Source: Chrysomallon squamiferum (taxonomy: Eukaryota > Mollusca > Gastropoda > Neomphalida > Peltospiridae). Taken from it: a DNA stretch of 64,000 bases. Below are positions 13,714 through 25,760 of this stretch, one piece after another. Numbering within the stretch: the first letter of the stretch is position 1; every line of letters begins with the position of its first letter. The stretch spans positions 8,430,227-8,494,226 of the forward strand of contig CM022671.1 of NCBI GenBank assembly GCA_012295275.1. The letters are read 5' to 3'. Made by a program: the position numbers and the translations under genes. Under the pieces are notes generated by a model, which was not told the DNA's origin, did no database searches, and saw only the letters and a program-made list of their open reading frames with translations.

Positions 13714-13980
13714 AATAGATTTTATTGACTGATAATGTTCATTATTCATGTAATTAGAGTACATTGATTAACTACTGACATTTAGGGTCTTGTTCTTTTA
13801 CTAATATTATTAACTTTTTTTTTGGAACTATAGGTTAAATGGTTTAATGTTTATTCAGTGTGAAACAATAAACCATTTAAACTGTAGTACAAAAAAAAAA
13901 CAAAAAAAAAAAAAAGTCAATAACTAATCAATATCCTCTAATTACATGAATAATGAACATTATCGACCAATAAATCTATT
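13714..13980. mobile_element. Fold-back (MITE-like) element
   Basis: The sequence from AATAGATT near 13,714 reads back, reverse-complemented, to 13,980. The arms share ATAATGTTCATTATTCATG, TAATTAGAG and, near the centre, AAATGGTTTAATGTTTATT, giving arms of about 120-130 bp around a short loop near 13,855. Differences are scattered substitutions and A/T runs. There is no coding capacity, so if mobile it would depend on a transposase elsewhere. A flanking target duplication is not obvious. Confidence 0.7.
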
Positions 13981-14379
13981 TCCGAATACAATGAGCTTGG
14001 CTCAGTGAGATCTGGTGCTACACCTCCCATTAATAATGTACCAATGTAGCTGTCAGGAACTTGGTGTCAGGGTAATGAAATTAAGAACAAACAAATGCTT
14101 TATGACCAGGGAAATGAATGGCACATCAACACATTATTTCTTCTGTGAACTGTGATCAGGGGTTAAAACAGTTAAAAAAAAAAAAAAAAAAAGAAAAATA
14201 AAATAAAAAATGTGAGAGAAAAATGTTAATAATGATGAAATGACAGGAAACAAAGATACAAGAGTGACAGTCAGTGGGTTACTCTCACCACATAGAAGAA
14301 AATCATATTTTATGTGGACCTTGCTGTTTTAACTTGAAAGTTTTAATCTGAATCTTTTATTAAGAAGAAAAAGTAACAA

Positions 14380-14619
14380 GTGTCTGTGTGGAATGTGAAA
14401 AGTACCTTGAGGAACAGTGGTAAAAATGTATCACATTTCTCAGTGGAGCACTGTTTGGAACATGAAAAATTGAACAGTGAGGAAAAACTGATCCTAGATT
14501 TTAATATTCCTCAGTGGAACAGGAAAGAGACTGCAATAAACAGTGAGAAAAGAACTGCATCTCCACATTTCTCAGTTCAGCAGTCTAACCAGCCAGAGAA
14601 AGATTTGACAACTGAATAA
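14380..14619 (+). other. Open frame with internal repeats, coding status doubtful
   Basis: A 79-codon frame containing a twice-repeated motif (HFSVEH... and HFSVQQ..., each preceded by a CACATTTCTCAGT block), with similar CAGTGA(A/G) blocks between. The repetition is visible in the DNA, so this may be a small minisatellite. No signal peptide, recognised domain or clear splice sites. Confidence 0.2.
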
Positions 14620-14925
14620 AAACACATACAGACTGAATGACTTGCCCCTAGACGGCCTGGCCCAAGCTGAAATCTATAAAATAAATACAGTTACAAGAAT
14701 CCCTCTAAAGAGCTCAGTTTTGCAGGTGTAATGATGGTATGAATGGAACAATGACCATTTGACTGTACAATCCACTTGCCAGCCGAATGTGTAAATAAAT
14801 ATTGATACAAGTGATTGTAAACAGGTGCTATTTCCCCAAACACATTTCTTCACCTGTAACACAGAGCTTTTTCTTTCTAACTTAAAAATAAGATAATAAT
14901 AATAACTGTAGTTTGCCTCTGCCAC

Positions 14926-15080
14926 ATAATAATAATAATAATAACAATAATAATAACAATAATAATAATAATAACAATAATAATAATAATATTAATAACA
15001 ATAACAATAACAATAATAATAATAATAATAACAATAATAATAACAATAATAATATTAATAACAATAACAATAACAATAAC

Positions 15081-15116
<36 letters not shown>
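14926..15116. repeat. (AAT/AAC)n microsatellite
   Basis: A 190-bp trinucleotide array mixing AAT and AAC. The poly-Asn and poly-Leu frames across it are artefacts. Confidence 0.97.
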
Positions 15117-15117
<1 letters not shown>

Positions 15118-15404
15118 TTTATGCTCTAATCTTGAATTATATAAATGAATGGCTAAGTTTGATAAACACTGAAAATAAACAAATAACCTTCAAAATCCAG
15201 ATGAAATGAATTAAAAGTTTACAAGTGTAAGTTAAACAATTAAATATTTCAACTAAAAAAAAAACATCACTGAAATCTTATTAATACTGTGTAGCAGATA
15301 TGAATAATATGTTTCTAGGTATATAATTATTAAAATACTAATAATTTTAATTAATATGTTTAAAATACATAACGGCTATGATATTTTACTGTTTACACTT
15401 ACCA

Positions 15405-16420
15405 GATTCTGACAGGAATTAAACAATGTTGTTAATCGTCTTTTCTTCTTAATAGAATAAAAAAACATATGCGCAATTTTGTTCGTCAATTGAAAAATAT
15501 CTTTCACTAAACAGGACTCGCCAGGTCCCGTGGAATCCAAAAAATGAAGAAAACAACCAAGATAAATGTAGTGTACCAGGATTAACTTTTTAACTGTCGC
15601 TGAAATGCATGGGTGGTCTCATCACATCACATGTATCATTTAAACTCGAAAACTCCACTATTCCACGAACACAGTGACTATAAAATACGTTACAACGGCT
15701 ACTGACTACTTTATAAATGTCGACACTAAACCAAATGTCTTCCTTTTGCGTTATTAATGTACAAAAATACTCACGGAACTCACAGATGTGTTTACGACTG
15801 TCCGCAAGACAACAAGGTCTGCACCGCGGGTGTACGGTGCAGTCAAATCGACAGTCCGGCCAGTTTCTTGGATTCAGCCAAGAAGACAGGGTTCATTTAA
15901 AAAATAGGCCAGCTTTTTCACTCGATAGTCAACAATTGTTTCTTAACAGCGTCGTCAAAACTGAAATGTCTCTCTCTCTGTCACAGTATTATTTCGCTTC
16001 CGCTCGTTCTCTCGACACATTCGTAAACAGAAGCCGAAGTTAAAATGTGGCAGAAATCTTCAGCGAAAATCGCACGTGTTCACACTACGAGTTTCCTTCT
16101 TTTTTTTTCTTTTTTTTGTTATCCATAACAAACATTTGTCCACGCTCCGCCACCAAACTGTCAAACAGGAGTGTACGTCTGTCCCGCCCACATTTCCTAG
16201 GCGCTCATTAAAGATAAAATGCGTTTTACACAATGGCTCGAGTCTGTGGCGACCGTCGCGTTCAGTTCTGTCACCTGTTCCCAGCTGCCTGCACGTTTCC
16301 AGTGGGAAGAAGCTGACGACTGTCATTCACGAATTCGAGTCACCGCAGCGTAACCGAACGTCAATGTTATCTGCTGTTGTCAAAGCCCAAGTACGAACTC
16401 GGACATAAGATCGGAATAGG
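15405..16420 (-). promoter_or_regulatory. CpG-containing promoter-like block with a possible 5' UTR exon
   Basis: Composition changes from AT-rich repeat to balanced sequence with many CpGs (for example CACCGCGGG near 15,821 and GACCGTCGCG near 16,251). A minus-strand donor, AATCTG|GTAAGTG, sits at 15,404. The arrangement fits the start of the minus-strand gene: a non-coding first exon followed by a coding exon at 7,506. Three overlapping open frames of 88-110 codons on both strands show no family resemblance and are common in such sequence. The transcription start is not visible. Confidence 0.35.
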
Positions 16421-16638
16421 CAGAATATTTATTTGTCAGGGTCAAATGCTTGCACGCATATGCCCCACAGCCCACAATTATAATTCTGACTGAGTAACGA
16501 GTCATTTAAAACTCGAGTCATTTAAACGTCAGGTACACTTGTTTGAATACTTTAATAACTCGAGCATTGTTCGAAAATCTTATTATTTTTTATTCGGATT
16601 ATACAGACGTCATTATTATGTGTTTAAAAATATGTAAA

Positions 16639-16667
16639 TACACACACACACACACACACTCTCTCTC

Positions 16668-16716
<49 letters not shown>

Positions 16717-16767
16717 CCCACACCCACACCCACACATATACACACCCACATTCACACACATACACAT
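16639..16767. repeat. Compound (CA)n-(CT)n-(CACAC/CCACA)n microsatellite
   Basis: CA repeats pass into CT repeats and then into CACACC and CATACACA. The open frame across it is an artefact. Confidence 0.95.
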
Positions 16768-16924
16768 AAGTTTAATGCTATTTAATTTTTAACAATTGTT
16801 GACTGAGATTATTTTAAACGCTGAAATGCTTACGTAACATGACACCTTTAGAACGGCTGAGTAATACAACTATATCAGTAATAATGTATTTTCGATAAAA
16901 ACGTTTAAAAGTCGACCATATTCC

Positions 16925-17285
16925 ATTAATGTTCTTTATGTAAAAGTGTCTGTATTTATGTATGTGATATTGAAATAAAGTACTTTATGTAAACGTGTGT
17001 TGTAATAAAATGTCATACAATGTAGTGACATTGAAATAAAGTACCTTATATAAACGAGTCTGTTATATTGTTATAATTCATACAATGTGCTGATACTGAA
17101 ATAAAGTACTTTATATAAACGAGTCTGTTATATTGTTATAATTTATACAATGTGCTGATACTGAAATAAAGTACTTCATGTTAGCGAGCCTGTTATACTG
17201 TTAAAATTCATAGTGTGTTGATATTGAAATAACTTTATGTAAACTAGCCTGTTACTTTGTTAAAAGTTCATCCAATGTGCTGGAG
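16925..17285. repeat. Minisatellite, about 60-65 bp unit, five copies
   Basis: Repeated cores TGAAATAAAGTAC, TTTATGTAAACG, CTGTTATATTG and CATACAATGTGCTGATA recur at about 16,970, 17,031, 17,095, 17,159 and 17,223, with a partial unit upstream. The second and third units are nearly identical; the outer ones are diverged, as expected for a minisatellite that expands internally. Confidence 0.85.
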
Positions 17286-17407
17286 ACATACTATTTACGT
17301 TATTATCATTCACACACCAACTTCGTGTTACCGTCGCTGAAATAAACCTCTAATCTGCGTTTCAGAGCTAATCTAAACGCGCAGTGTGTGTATTAGTGAT
17401 AGGAAAT

Positions 17408-17510
17408 CAGAACTGACAGTCTGTTAATTTGAACAAAATCTGACAGTCTGTTAATTTGAACAAAATCTGACAGTCTGTTAATTTGAACAAAATCTGACAG
17501 TCGGTTATCA
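17408..17510. repeat. Tandem 27-bp repeat, 3.5 copies
   Basis: Exact copies of a unit starting CTGACAGTCTGTTAATTTG at about 17,413, 17,440 and 17,467, followed by a partial copy with one change (CTGACAGTCGGTTA). Near-identity suggests recent expansion or homogenisation. Confidence 0.9.
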
Positions 17511-17654
17511 CCGTCACACAACTAACAACTCAGCAATTCTCAAGTCGTATAATCTCAGTTTTAACCTAACTAAAGAGGGGGCGAATCCAGGCTTTAAGAA
17601 AATTGGGAGGTGCCCTGCAAGGTTATGGAGTGTGACTTTTTCACGATGAAATTA

Positions 17655-17940
17655 CAGCAACAGCAGCATGAGCAGCAACGGTAACAATAACAGCAGAAAC
17701 AGCAAAAAACGACAACAACAGCAAAAATGACAATAAAACATCAGCAATAATAATAACGATGATGATGATAATAATAATAATAACAGTAATGATAACAGTA
17801 GTAATAACAATAATGATAATAATGGTGCTGATAACAATAATGATGATGATAATAATAATAGTAATAATGATAATAATAATATAATAATAATGGTAGTAGT
17901 AGTAGTAGTAGCAGCAGCAGCAGCAGCAATAAAAACAAAA
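17655..17940. repeat. Mixed trinucleotide array (CAG/CAA/AAT/GAT/AGT)
   Basis: Runs of CAGCAA, ATAATA, GATGAT, GTAGTA and CAGCAG with frequent switching. Several open frames cross it; all are low complexity. Confidence 0.95.
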
Positions 17941-18431
17941 CATCGGTCGGCGTAAAATAACCGGACTCTCATATCTCTGATCTGCAAAAATACGAAGTAT
18001 GTAATTACACACTCACGAGTATCTTTATAATTATTTTAGTAGCGGACCACGGTGTCTTTTTATCCTCTCACTCAATCTGCGATTACGACAGCAGAGTAAA
18101 CGGAAACGAGGTTAATGCCGTCTGCGTTGTTCCGGACACGTTAGTAAAGCATATGGCGCTGTCGCTGTATTTCATCGGCTTTCAGGCAGTTTATTTAATA
18201 CTAAGATGTGTTCTGTAAAAAAAAAAAAAAAAAGAAAAAAGATTTACATAACTGCTATACAAACAGAAGAAGAAAGAAAAAAAAACGAGAAAAAACAGCT
18301 CTGATTTGCATTATCTGATTATCTCGACGAACCATTACATAAATTTAATTGACTACAACGTTTGCGAACAAATCTGCTGTAGATTTTTAGTTATTTGATG
18401 TCCGAAGTGTGTCCTATTGACTTCCGTGTTT

Positions 18432-18432
18432 A

Positions 18433-18469
<37 letters not shown>

Positions 18470-18551
18470 GATGTAGTAGAGGTAGTAGTAATAGCAGCAG
18501 TAGTAGTAGATATAGTGGCAGTAGTAATAGAGGTGTTGGTAGTAATAGTAC
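18432..18551. repeat. (AAT)n followed by (AGT)n
   Basis: Perfect AAT array (about 40 bp), then a degenerate AGT/GTA array. Confidence 0.95.
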
Positions 18552-18674
18552 TGCATTTAATTACTCAGTTTTTCTCTCTTTCCTAATCAACCTGTGTCTG
18601 TTTCTGTCTATCTGTCTGTCTACTTATCTGTCGGCACCTATGTCTGTCTGTTTATCCACTTGTCTTTGTGTCTA

Positions 18675-19072
<398 letters not shown>

Positions 19073-19674
19073 GTCTGAATGATGTGTAAAACATAAATAC
19101 ATAAACTCTACATTATGTAAATTATTACCAGCTCTCTAATCCGTAGTTACAGTGATCTGGACTTGACAATCAGCTGACACTGATCAATACATGTAATAGC
19201 TGCCAGTGAACGTGTTGCTAACGTCTGTATTTGCACGTCGCTATACCAGCAGGTAAACAAAGAACAACATCAACGCAATTAGAAAAGATCAATTACCAAC
19301 GTTAATGTATTTATTTCACTGTCCGCTCAATATATATATATATACACATATATAAGAATAATAAAAATATAAACGTAAATAATAATTGCTAAATATGTAA
19401 CAACAATAACCGTAGTAATAAACAATAACAACAGTAATGACAATAATTAACCACTACCACCACCAATAACAACATCCACAGCAATAACAACAACAACAAT
19501 AATAATGTTGGTTATAAAAATCATAATTTTTATTATGATAAACTCCATTGTTTAATTTTTAAAACCTGTAGTGATCTGAAAACTAAATATTTGCTTGAGC
19601 ATACACACATACATTAGACTACTGGTTTTTTTTTTTTTTTTTTTAGAAATATCTGTTTATGTTTTACACTGTTC

Positions 19675-19843
19675 TCTTTCTTTCTTTATCTCTCTGTCTG
19701 TCTCTCTATCTGCTTGTTCATCTACCTGTCTGTCTGTCTGCCTCTGTGCCTGTCTGTCTGTCTGTAGATTAATCCATAAATCCATCCTCTCATCCATTCA
19801 TTAGATTAATCCATAAATCCATCCTCTCATCCATTCATTCATC

Positions 19844-19886
<43 letters not shown>
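19675..19886. repeat. TCTG/CT simple repeats with a duplicated 36-bp unit
   Basis: TCTGTCTG and CTCT arrays flank two exact tandem copies of a 36-bp unit beginning ATTAATCCATAAATCCATCC (about 19,769 and 19,805). Confidence 0.85.
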
Positions 19887-19888
<2 letters not shown>

Positions 19889-19899
19889 GTGTATATTTA

Positions 19900-20510
19900 T
19901 TCAGAGCCTTTTTATTTTTTTTATTTTTTTGTTAACAAGTAAATGGTAACCACACATGATAGTTATATGTAACCTGATAATAAATGGGTGTGGTTAATCT
20001 TTCGCCGGGCGCTCACGGACATTGCACTCGTAAACTTTCGATAACGTTTCTCGTTTTCAATCATATCGCAGCATGTGGTATTCACAGTTACCTTTGAGAG
20101 AGAGAATTAAAAAAAAAAAAAAAAATTCAATTTGAAAGAGCCCCGTTTAATCCACTTGAAAACTAACACAACTCGGGATTAACTGGTATGACGAACATTT
20201 TTTTGTGTGTGAATTTCGATTTAACCCAATCCGTTCAACAGCGGCGTAACACCTAATTAACAAACAAACAAACAAAATGTTATGGTATTTTCATGTTGCT
20301 TATCAAACGAGCTAAACTGCTCGCACGAAAACAGATCTGATCTGTACTGGTATAATATATATGTCTGTATTTGCCGTCACAGGCCTTTGGGCGAAACCTC
20401 AACACAGTTTTTAAAGCCTGTATTATATGTGAGCGTCAAAAGGTGCGGACTGTATTAAAATTCAGCGAACCGTTATATATTTTATTTTACAGCTTTTAAA
20501 TTGACAGGTT

Positions 20511-20543
<33 letters not shown>

Positions 20544-20640
20544 TTTCTTTCCTAACCAGGTATGTGATTTAATTACAGGAAGTATTTGTGAATACCCCTG
20601 CCCACGCATGATTACAAAAGTCTTGTATTTAAAATGCGTA
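19900..20640. other. Single-copy sequence without a recognised gene
   Basis: Balanced sequence with some CpGs (for example 20,000-20,060 and 20,220-20,360), split by a poly-T run at 20,512-20,542. I found no exon with both frame and splice-site support. Confidence 0.4.
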
Positions 20641-20642
20641 GT

Positions 20643-20799
20643 TTAATTACTGTTGCTGCTTCTACTGTCGTTATTATCATTACGAGAATTAATCTTGTTG
20701 TTGTTATTATAGTTGTTATCATCGTCGTCGTCGTTGTTGTTTTTGTTATTACGGTGATTATTATAGTTGTTGTTCTGGCTGTTGTTATTGGTATTGTCA

Positions 20800-20867
<68 letters not shown>

Positions 20868-21085
20868 TAGAAGAAGAAGAAGAAGAAGGAAAAGAAGAAG
20901 ATGAAGAAGTATAACAATAACTAATAATAATAACAATAACAATATCAATAACAACGATAATAATAATAAATACTACTACTACTACTACTACTATTACTAC
21001 TACTACTACTACTACTATTACTACTACTACTAGTACTACCAGTACTTCTAGTACTCCTACCAATGCTTCTACTAGTACTACCACT
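20643..21085. repeat. Composite trinucleotide array (GTT, AAT, AAG, ACT)
   Basis: Successive blocks of GTT/GTC, AAT, AAG and ACT repeats, all trinucleotides, run on for 440 bp. Open frames on both strands (Val/Ile, Asn, Tyr/Ser strings) are artefacts. Confidence 0.95.
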
Positions 21086-21440
21086 GTTAAGAAAACTAAA
21101 CGCTATAACCGTGTCTAAGAACACCTGTGACAGGTGGGTACAGGGACACCTCTCTGCAGAGTAATGCCCATTAAGTCTCTCTGTAGGAGATAAGCTTCTT
21201 AATACACGGTTTAGTGTTCGGGTGCACCGTTCCCGACTTGTGCTCCGATCCCTTGCAAATCCTGTCTAATCCACAGTGACGTTTCTTCACCGCAAAGACG
21301 GGTGGTGGGCGTGTTTCGTCAGCATGTTCAGCCTGGTAGATTCAGTGCAAAATTTTATAAATTGTTTTTTTTTTTCTTGTAGGTTTTGTGTGTACATACG
21401 TACTTAGAAGCAAAAATACATACATACTAATTCATTCCTA
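21086..21440. other. Short single-copy island between repeats
   Basis: About 350 bp of balanced sequence with CpGs (for example GGTGCACCGTTCCCGACTTG near 21,221). No open frame with splice support; possibly a regulatory island or old repeat. Confidence 0.3.
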
Positions 21441-21858
21441 TGTACCTACATACAAGCATACACACACACACACACACACACACATACATACATACATACA
21501 TACATACATACATACATACATACATACACATACATATACATACATACATACACATACATACATACATACATACCCACATACATACATATATACATATATA
21601 GACACCTATTCATACAAAAAGGCAGAGGTGCATAGATACAAATATACACACATATAAACATAAATAAAGATACAAATATACATATACATACACAAAAATA
21701 AACATTAGTAGACACATACACATACATCTATACACACACATATACTAATATACAAATGCATACATGCACATACTCATATACACATACATACATAAACATA
21801 TACGCATACATACATACATATATACATACATACATGCATTCATACATACATGCATTCA

Positions 21859-21892
<34 letters not shown>

Positions 21893-22020
21893 CATACATA
21901 CATTCATTCATACATACATACATACATGCATTCATACATACATACATACATACACACATACATTCATACATACTTTCATACATTCATACATACATTCATA
22001 CATTCATACATACAATCCCA
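21440..22020. repeat. (ACAT)n array
   Basis: Nearly 600 bp of ACATACAT with CACACA and CATTCATA variants. It runs directly into the SINE-like element at 22,024 and resumes after it. Confidence 0.95.
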
Positions 22021-22023
22021 AAC

Positions 22024-22235
22024 TAGGTTGTCTCGGTGGCCGAATGGTAACATCGTCGGCCTTCGGAGTGCGGGCGACTGGGTGCTATACGTTCGAGTCT
22101 CGTCAGCGGCATCAGACGGGTTTGTGAGGTCGTGATTGGACTTTGTCCTCCTGCGCCAGTGTGTTCCCGAATATTGTCTGTGTGCAGAGTCTAATCTGTG
22201 CATAAGACAGAGAATATTCAAATCCTAAACCACAT
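22024..22235 (+). mobile_element. tRNA-derived SINE
   Basis: The first 85 bp are tRNA-like: GTGGCCGAATGG near 22,035 resembles an A box and ACGTTCGAGTCTCG near 22,090 a B box. The body that follows (ATCAGACGGG ... CATAAGACAGAG) is tRNA-unrelated, as in tRNA-derived SINEs. The 5' and 3' acceptor arms do not pair and there is no plausible anticodon arm, so it is not a functional tRNA gene. It ends in a second ACAT array, either its own tail or the pre-existing repeat it inserted into. Confidence 0.75.
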
Positions 22236-22314
22236 ACATAGATACAAAATACATACATACATACATACATACATACATACATACATACATACATACATAC
22301 ATACATACATACAT

Positions 22315-22345
<31 letters not shown>
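22236..22345. repeat. (ACAT)n array
   Basis: Near-perfect ACAT array of about 95 bp after the SINE, ending in CACACACA. Confidence 0.95.
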
Positions 22346-22989
22346 GACATACACATACACAGAGATGCTAGTAGCAGTCTGCGTCTAAGTGTTACTGTGT
22401 ACCGAGATGACATTTAAAATTAACAACTGTTGATTCATAACTGTGAACACACAGGTAAAATCATTATTTACTCAGTCAAAGTAATGTTTATTTCCTGTTA
22501 GTGACTCAGATATCTGCTCACTTAATTATATAGGTTATTTGCGCTGATAGTTTATTTATTATGCAAAACGGTTTTATTTCTTCTTCTTCTTGTTTTAACG
22601 TAAATATAAATATAACTTGCACGTGTTTAGCCTTTATATGACGGCTTTAGCAGACAGGCCTGGCCTTGTCTACGTTATCATAGAATAGAATGGAATGGAA
22701 CAGAAAGCAACTGAATATAATTCGCTATAGTGTAGTGGGTATGTATGCTATGTATGTTTGTATATATGTATGTATATATGTATATATATATATATGTATA
22801 TGTTTGCATGTATGTGCATGTATGTATGCATGTCAGCTAGATAAGGTTTTTGAATTTGTTAAATTTATTTTTAAATATTTATTTTTTAATTTTAAGTTAG
22901 ATGCAGCAGACAGCAATTGTAAAATGTAATGATGAAAGTACAGGTAATTTATATGTATATATCTGTATATGTATGTACGTGTGTGTGTG
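22346..22989. other. AT-rich flank with a TATG repeat
   Basis: No gene is visible. A TATGTATG/TATATA repeat lies at 22,740-22,830. Homology with units B and C begins at about 22,990. Confidence 0.45.
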
Positions 22990-23299
22990 TGTTACTATGA
23001 AACAATTATATATAATTACACATTTTTTATTATAATCCGATATGAATGGATATAATTGTTGTGCATACGTCGCTATATACATTTTTTTTTATTGTTGTAA
23101 ACAAATGGGATATGTAATTACAAACAGTCCTCATATATGTTTTATCACCATTTTTTGTTTTGATTTTAGGTTCATACAGATTTCGCCCTCTTTTATATCG
23201 AGTAAAGTTTTAAATATTCCTAGTTTAATGATGGCTCAGTTCATGCAGATATTTTGCTATAACAAGTTATTTTTACGAAAGAACAAATTAGAAGTAAAC

Positions 23300-23560
23300 A
23301 TTACAGTATTAGTGTTAGTAGTAGTAGTCGTAAAAGTAGCAGTATAAGTGATAGTGATAATAGTATTAGTAGCAGTTGTAGTAGTAATAGAAGAAACAGC
23401 AGAAGTAGTAGTAATACTAAATCTAACAGTCGGAGTAACTGTAATAGTACGAATGATAGTGGTAATACTACTAACAGTAACAGAAACTAATAGAAAGTGG
23501 TAATAATACGAATATGAGTAATGGTAGAGGTAGCAGTACTAGAAAAAGAAGAAGTAAAAA
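23300..23560. repeat. Degenerate (AGT)n array of unit A
   Basis: AGTAGT/AACAGT trinucleotides. Counterparts lie at 39,620-39,955 and 52,080-52,330 in units B and C. Confidence 0.85.
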
Positions 23561-23576
23561 ATAAAAAATAAAAACA

Positions 23577-24950
23577 AAGAAAATAATTCTAAGTCCGCTC
23601 TCTACTATGTTTGAGTAACACTAGAAACACGAGTCTAACACTCAAAAGAGCACTGCTGTGTGAACTGAACATTTCTTGAAATACGCTTTACTCCGTTTAC
23701 ATTCGTTCTTCACCTGGCGTAGAAAAGATCAAAGGAAATGGTGGCAAGGTAATGACAATGGTGAGGGGAATAAAACATACATCTTCAATAATAAAAGCAC
23801 AACAACAACAACAACAAAAAAGAGTACAGAAGACAACAAAAGAGAAACTACTGGATAGAAATTATAGTGAAATGTATGCGTCTGCTATGTAACATCTAAT
23901 AAACATGAATTGAATGTGATATAGATCAACAGTACAAATAAGGCTGTTACCCGCTCTGTTGAATACAACGAAAGAGGCGTCTCACCTCACGTATTTTATT
24001 TCTTACGACAAATAGATTTTCACATAATGTGACGTCAGTAGTGCTCTAGTTAGCAAAACAGTTTTATTAGAAGAATGTATAATTCTAGATATACTTTATT
24101 TATTATTATACAGTTCGATATGCCGTGTTAACATACTTATTATTATTATTATTATTATTATTAGAAGTTTCAGTGGGGATAATATATAGGACTAAATTGT
24201 ATTATATTTGTTACTGTAGAGTTTGATATGCTGTGTTAACACACTTTTTAAAGCTACTTTTGTACAAAGAGGTTCTTCTTTTCATCAAAATGAGAGATGC
24301 AGACAGGATTACTCGTATAAGGTGAATCACTTCTCGTGTTAAAGTATGTTTCGTATCGCTATTATGTAGACAGAGAGGAACTCATTATTTCTAAAGATAC
24401 AGACGAGTTTTCATTCTTTAAATTTAAATAAATAAATAAATTATATGTGTGCGTGCGTGCGTATGTGTTTATGTGTGCGTGTGTGTAAGTGCAATGATTT
24501 GTAGTCTCCCTCATTTTTCTATTTGAATTATCAACATATATAACGTTTTACTGTTACCACGCTTATTATAGTTCAACCGTATGACAGGTACAATTATTTA
24601 CCATAACATACAGTGACTCAGTCAGAAGTAATTTTTTCCCATATAAATAACAAACAAACAAACCAAAATACGTCTTAATTCCTTCTACGTTAACAACTAA
24701 TGGAGGTAATCTAACACCTGATGTAGAAGGTGAAGGATAAAAGTGGTGTTAATGTATGTATGTCTGTATGTGTGTGAGTGTGTTAATATGTATATATTTG
24801 TTTATTTATGTTGCATCTATGGGTGTATTATGTATATATGAATATACGTATGTATGAATGCCTGTTTAACGGATTTCGGATTTAAATAGATTAAATTTAA
24901 GTTGAATGGTGGAAACTTTTGAAACTTTCTTTACAAACCTGGTCTTTGTT
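23577..24950. other. Non-coding block shared by the three units
   Basis: Very similar to 39,975-41,130, with parts also in 52,330-53,350. A 60-72 codon plus-strand frame (MKYALLRLHSFFTWRRKDQR) occurs here at 23,676 and at 40,062, but the two diverge after about 35 codons and have no splice support, so I do not call it coding. A TTA array lies at 24,136-24,160. Confidence 0.5.
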
Positions 24951-24954
24951 TATG

Positions 24955-25360
24955 GATGGAGTGCATTTCAGTTCTACTTTGGGAAAAGTCTTAGATCACC
25001 TTAAAGAGAACTTCGCGCTCTTTTCTTTGCAACTTTGCCAGTCATTAACTTTGTTCAAGCACTAATGACAAAATTCCAGGATCTAAACCAGCCGAGTTTT
25101 CTGAAGCAGCAACCATAAAGTTTTTCAGTTAAGATAAAAAGATACAGCAACCATAAACTTTATATTATATTTAAAATGTATTATATTAACAAGACAAAAA
25201 GATACATTACAAGAAGAAAAGTATTTATATTACGTAGATTTAAAAATGTGTTAACCTGCGTGATTAAATAATATACCAACATTCTTATAAACTAAAAGAC
25301 AACAAACTATAATTCTACGTAAGTCAGTTAGGGAAAATTCCGAGAGTTATAAATTATACA
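24955..25360 (-). pseudogene. Truncated membrane-exon remnant of the receptor family
   Basis: On the minus strand this holds the intron before the membrane exon, the acceptor region and about the first ten codons of the exon (GLDPGI), joined directly to sequence that normally lies after the exon, so the membrane segment itself is deleted. The remnant is an inverted copy of sequence at about 27,400-27,690 in the adjoining pseudogene and therefore flanks the inverted segment. Confidence 0.65.
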
Positions 25361-25601
25361 AGAAAAGCTCACATAAAATTAAATATTGTCCAGTTTAATA
25401 TTTCATTCTTATCTGATCAACACTACACTGTTTATTAACGATATGTTACACTGCTTTGTCTTCATTAGCAAACAGAGATCTTTTGTCTGCACCTTTCCAT
25501 AGATAGGAAGACTCAGCATAAACACGATTCTGAGAACCCTGGAACTTTGAAATCGTGCGAAGAAAAGAGATTAAACCACTGGTCTGGAATTTGTGAATAC
25601 A

Positions 25602-25760
25602 GTGGAACCTCGGGTTACGAAGTTTATTCATTCCAGAACTCGGTTCGTAAACAGAATTGTACGTAAATCGAAGCAATGTCAGACAGACGAACGTCACTCT
25701 CATGTTTTGAAGTTAATTATTTCTTAACCTCTACTTTGATACGATTATACGAGCATTAAC
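25602..25760. mobile_element. Tigger/pogo-type transposon terminal fragment
   Basis: TACAGTGGAACCTCGGGTTA at 25,602 matches the terminal inverted repeat style of Tigger-family DNA transposons (CAGTGGAACCTCGG...). The sequence after it aligns, diverged, with the reverse complement of the better-preserved fragment in unit B that encodes a transposase N-terminus. It sits at the same place relative to the pseudogene in A and B, so it inserted before the duplication. Confidence 0.6.

Larger units (their letters stand above)
7507..15404. other. Probable first intron of the minus-strand gene, repeat-rich
   Basis: If the donor at 15,399-15,404 is used by the same transcript, this 7.9-kb stretch is its first intron. 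It is AT-rich, with A runs (7,960-8,030; 12,300-12,420; 13,890-13,915; 14,171-14,192), minisatellites, fold-back and SINE-like pieces called separately. Plus-strand open frames at 8,083, 9,697, 12,565 and 12,802 have no splice or family support. Confidence 0.3.

Noticed and set aside
14882-15209. Poly-Asn and poly-Leu frames
   Set aside because: Translation of an AAT/AAC repeat; no flanking exon structure.
17958-18219. Open plus-strand stretch including VADHGVFLSSHSICDYDSRV
   Set aside because: About 85 codons without a stop, but no early ATG, no clear acceptor or donor, and no recognised similarity.
22024-22110. Functional tRNA gene (Ser- or Leu-like head)
   Set aside because: A and B boxes are present, but the acceptor stem does not pair and there is no usable anticodon arm; a SINE body follows.
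22236-22345. CRISPR-like regular repeats
   Set aside because: Continuous ACAT microsatellite without spacers, in a eukaryotic genome.
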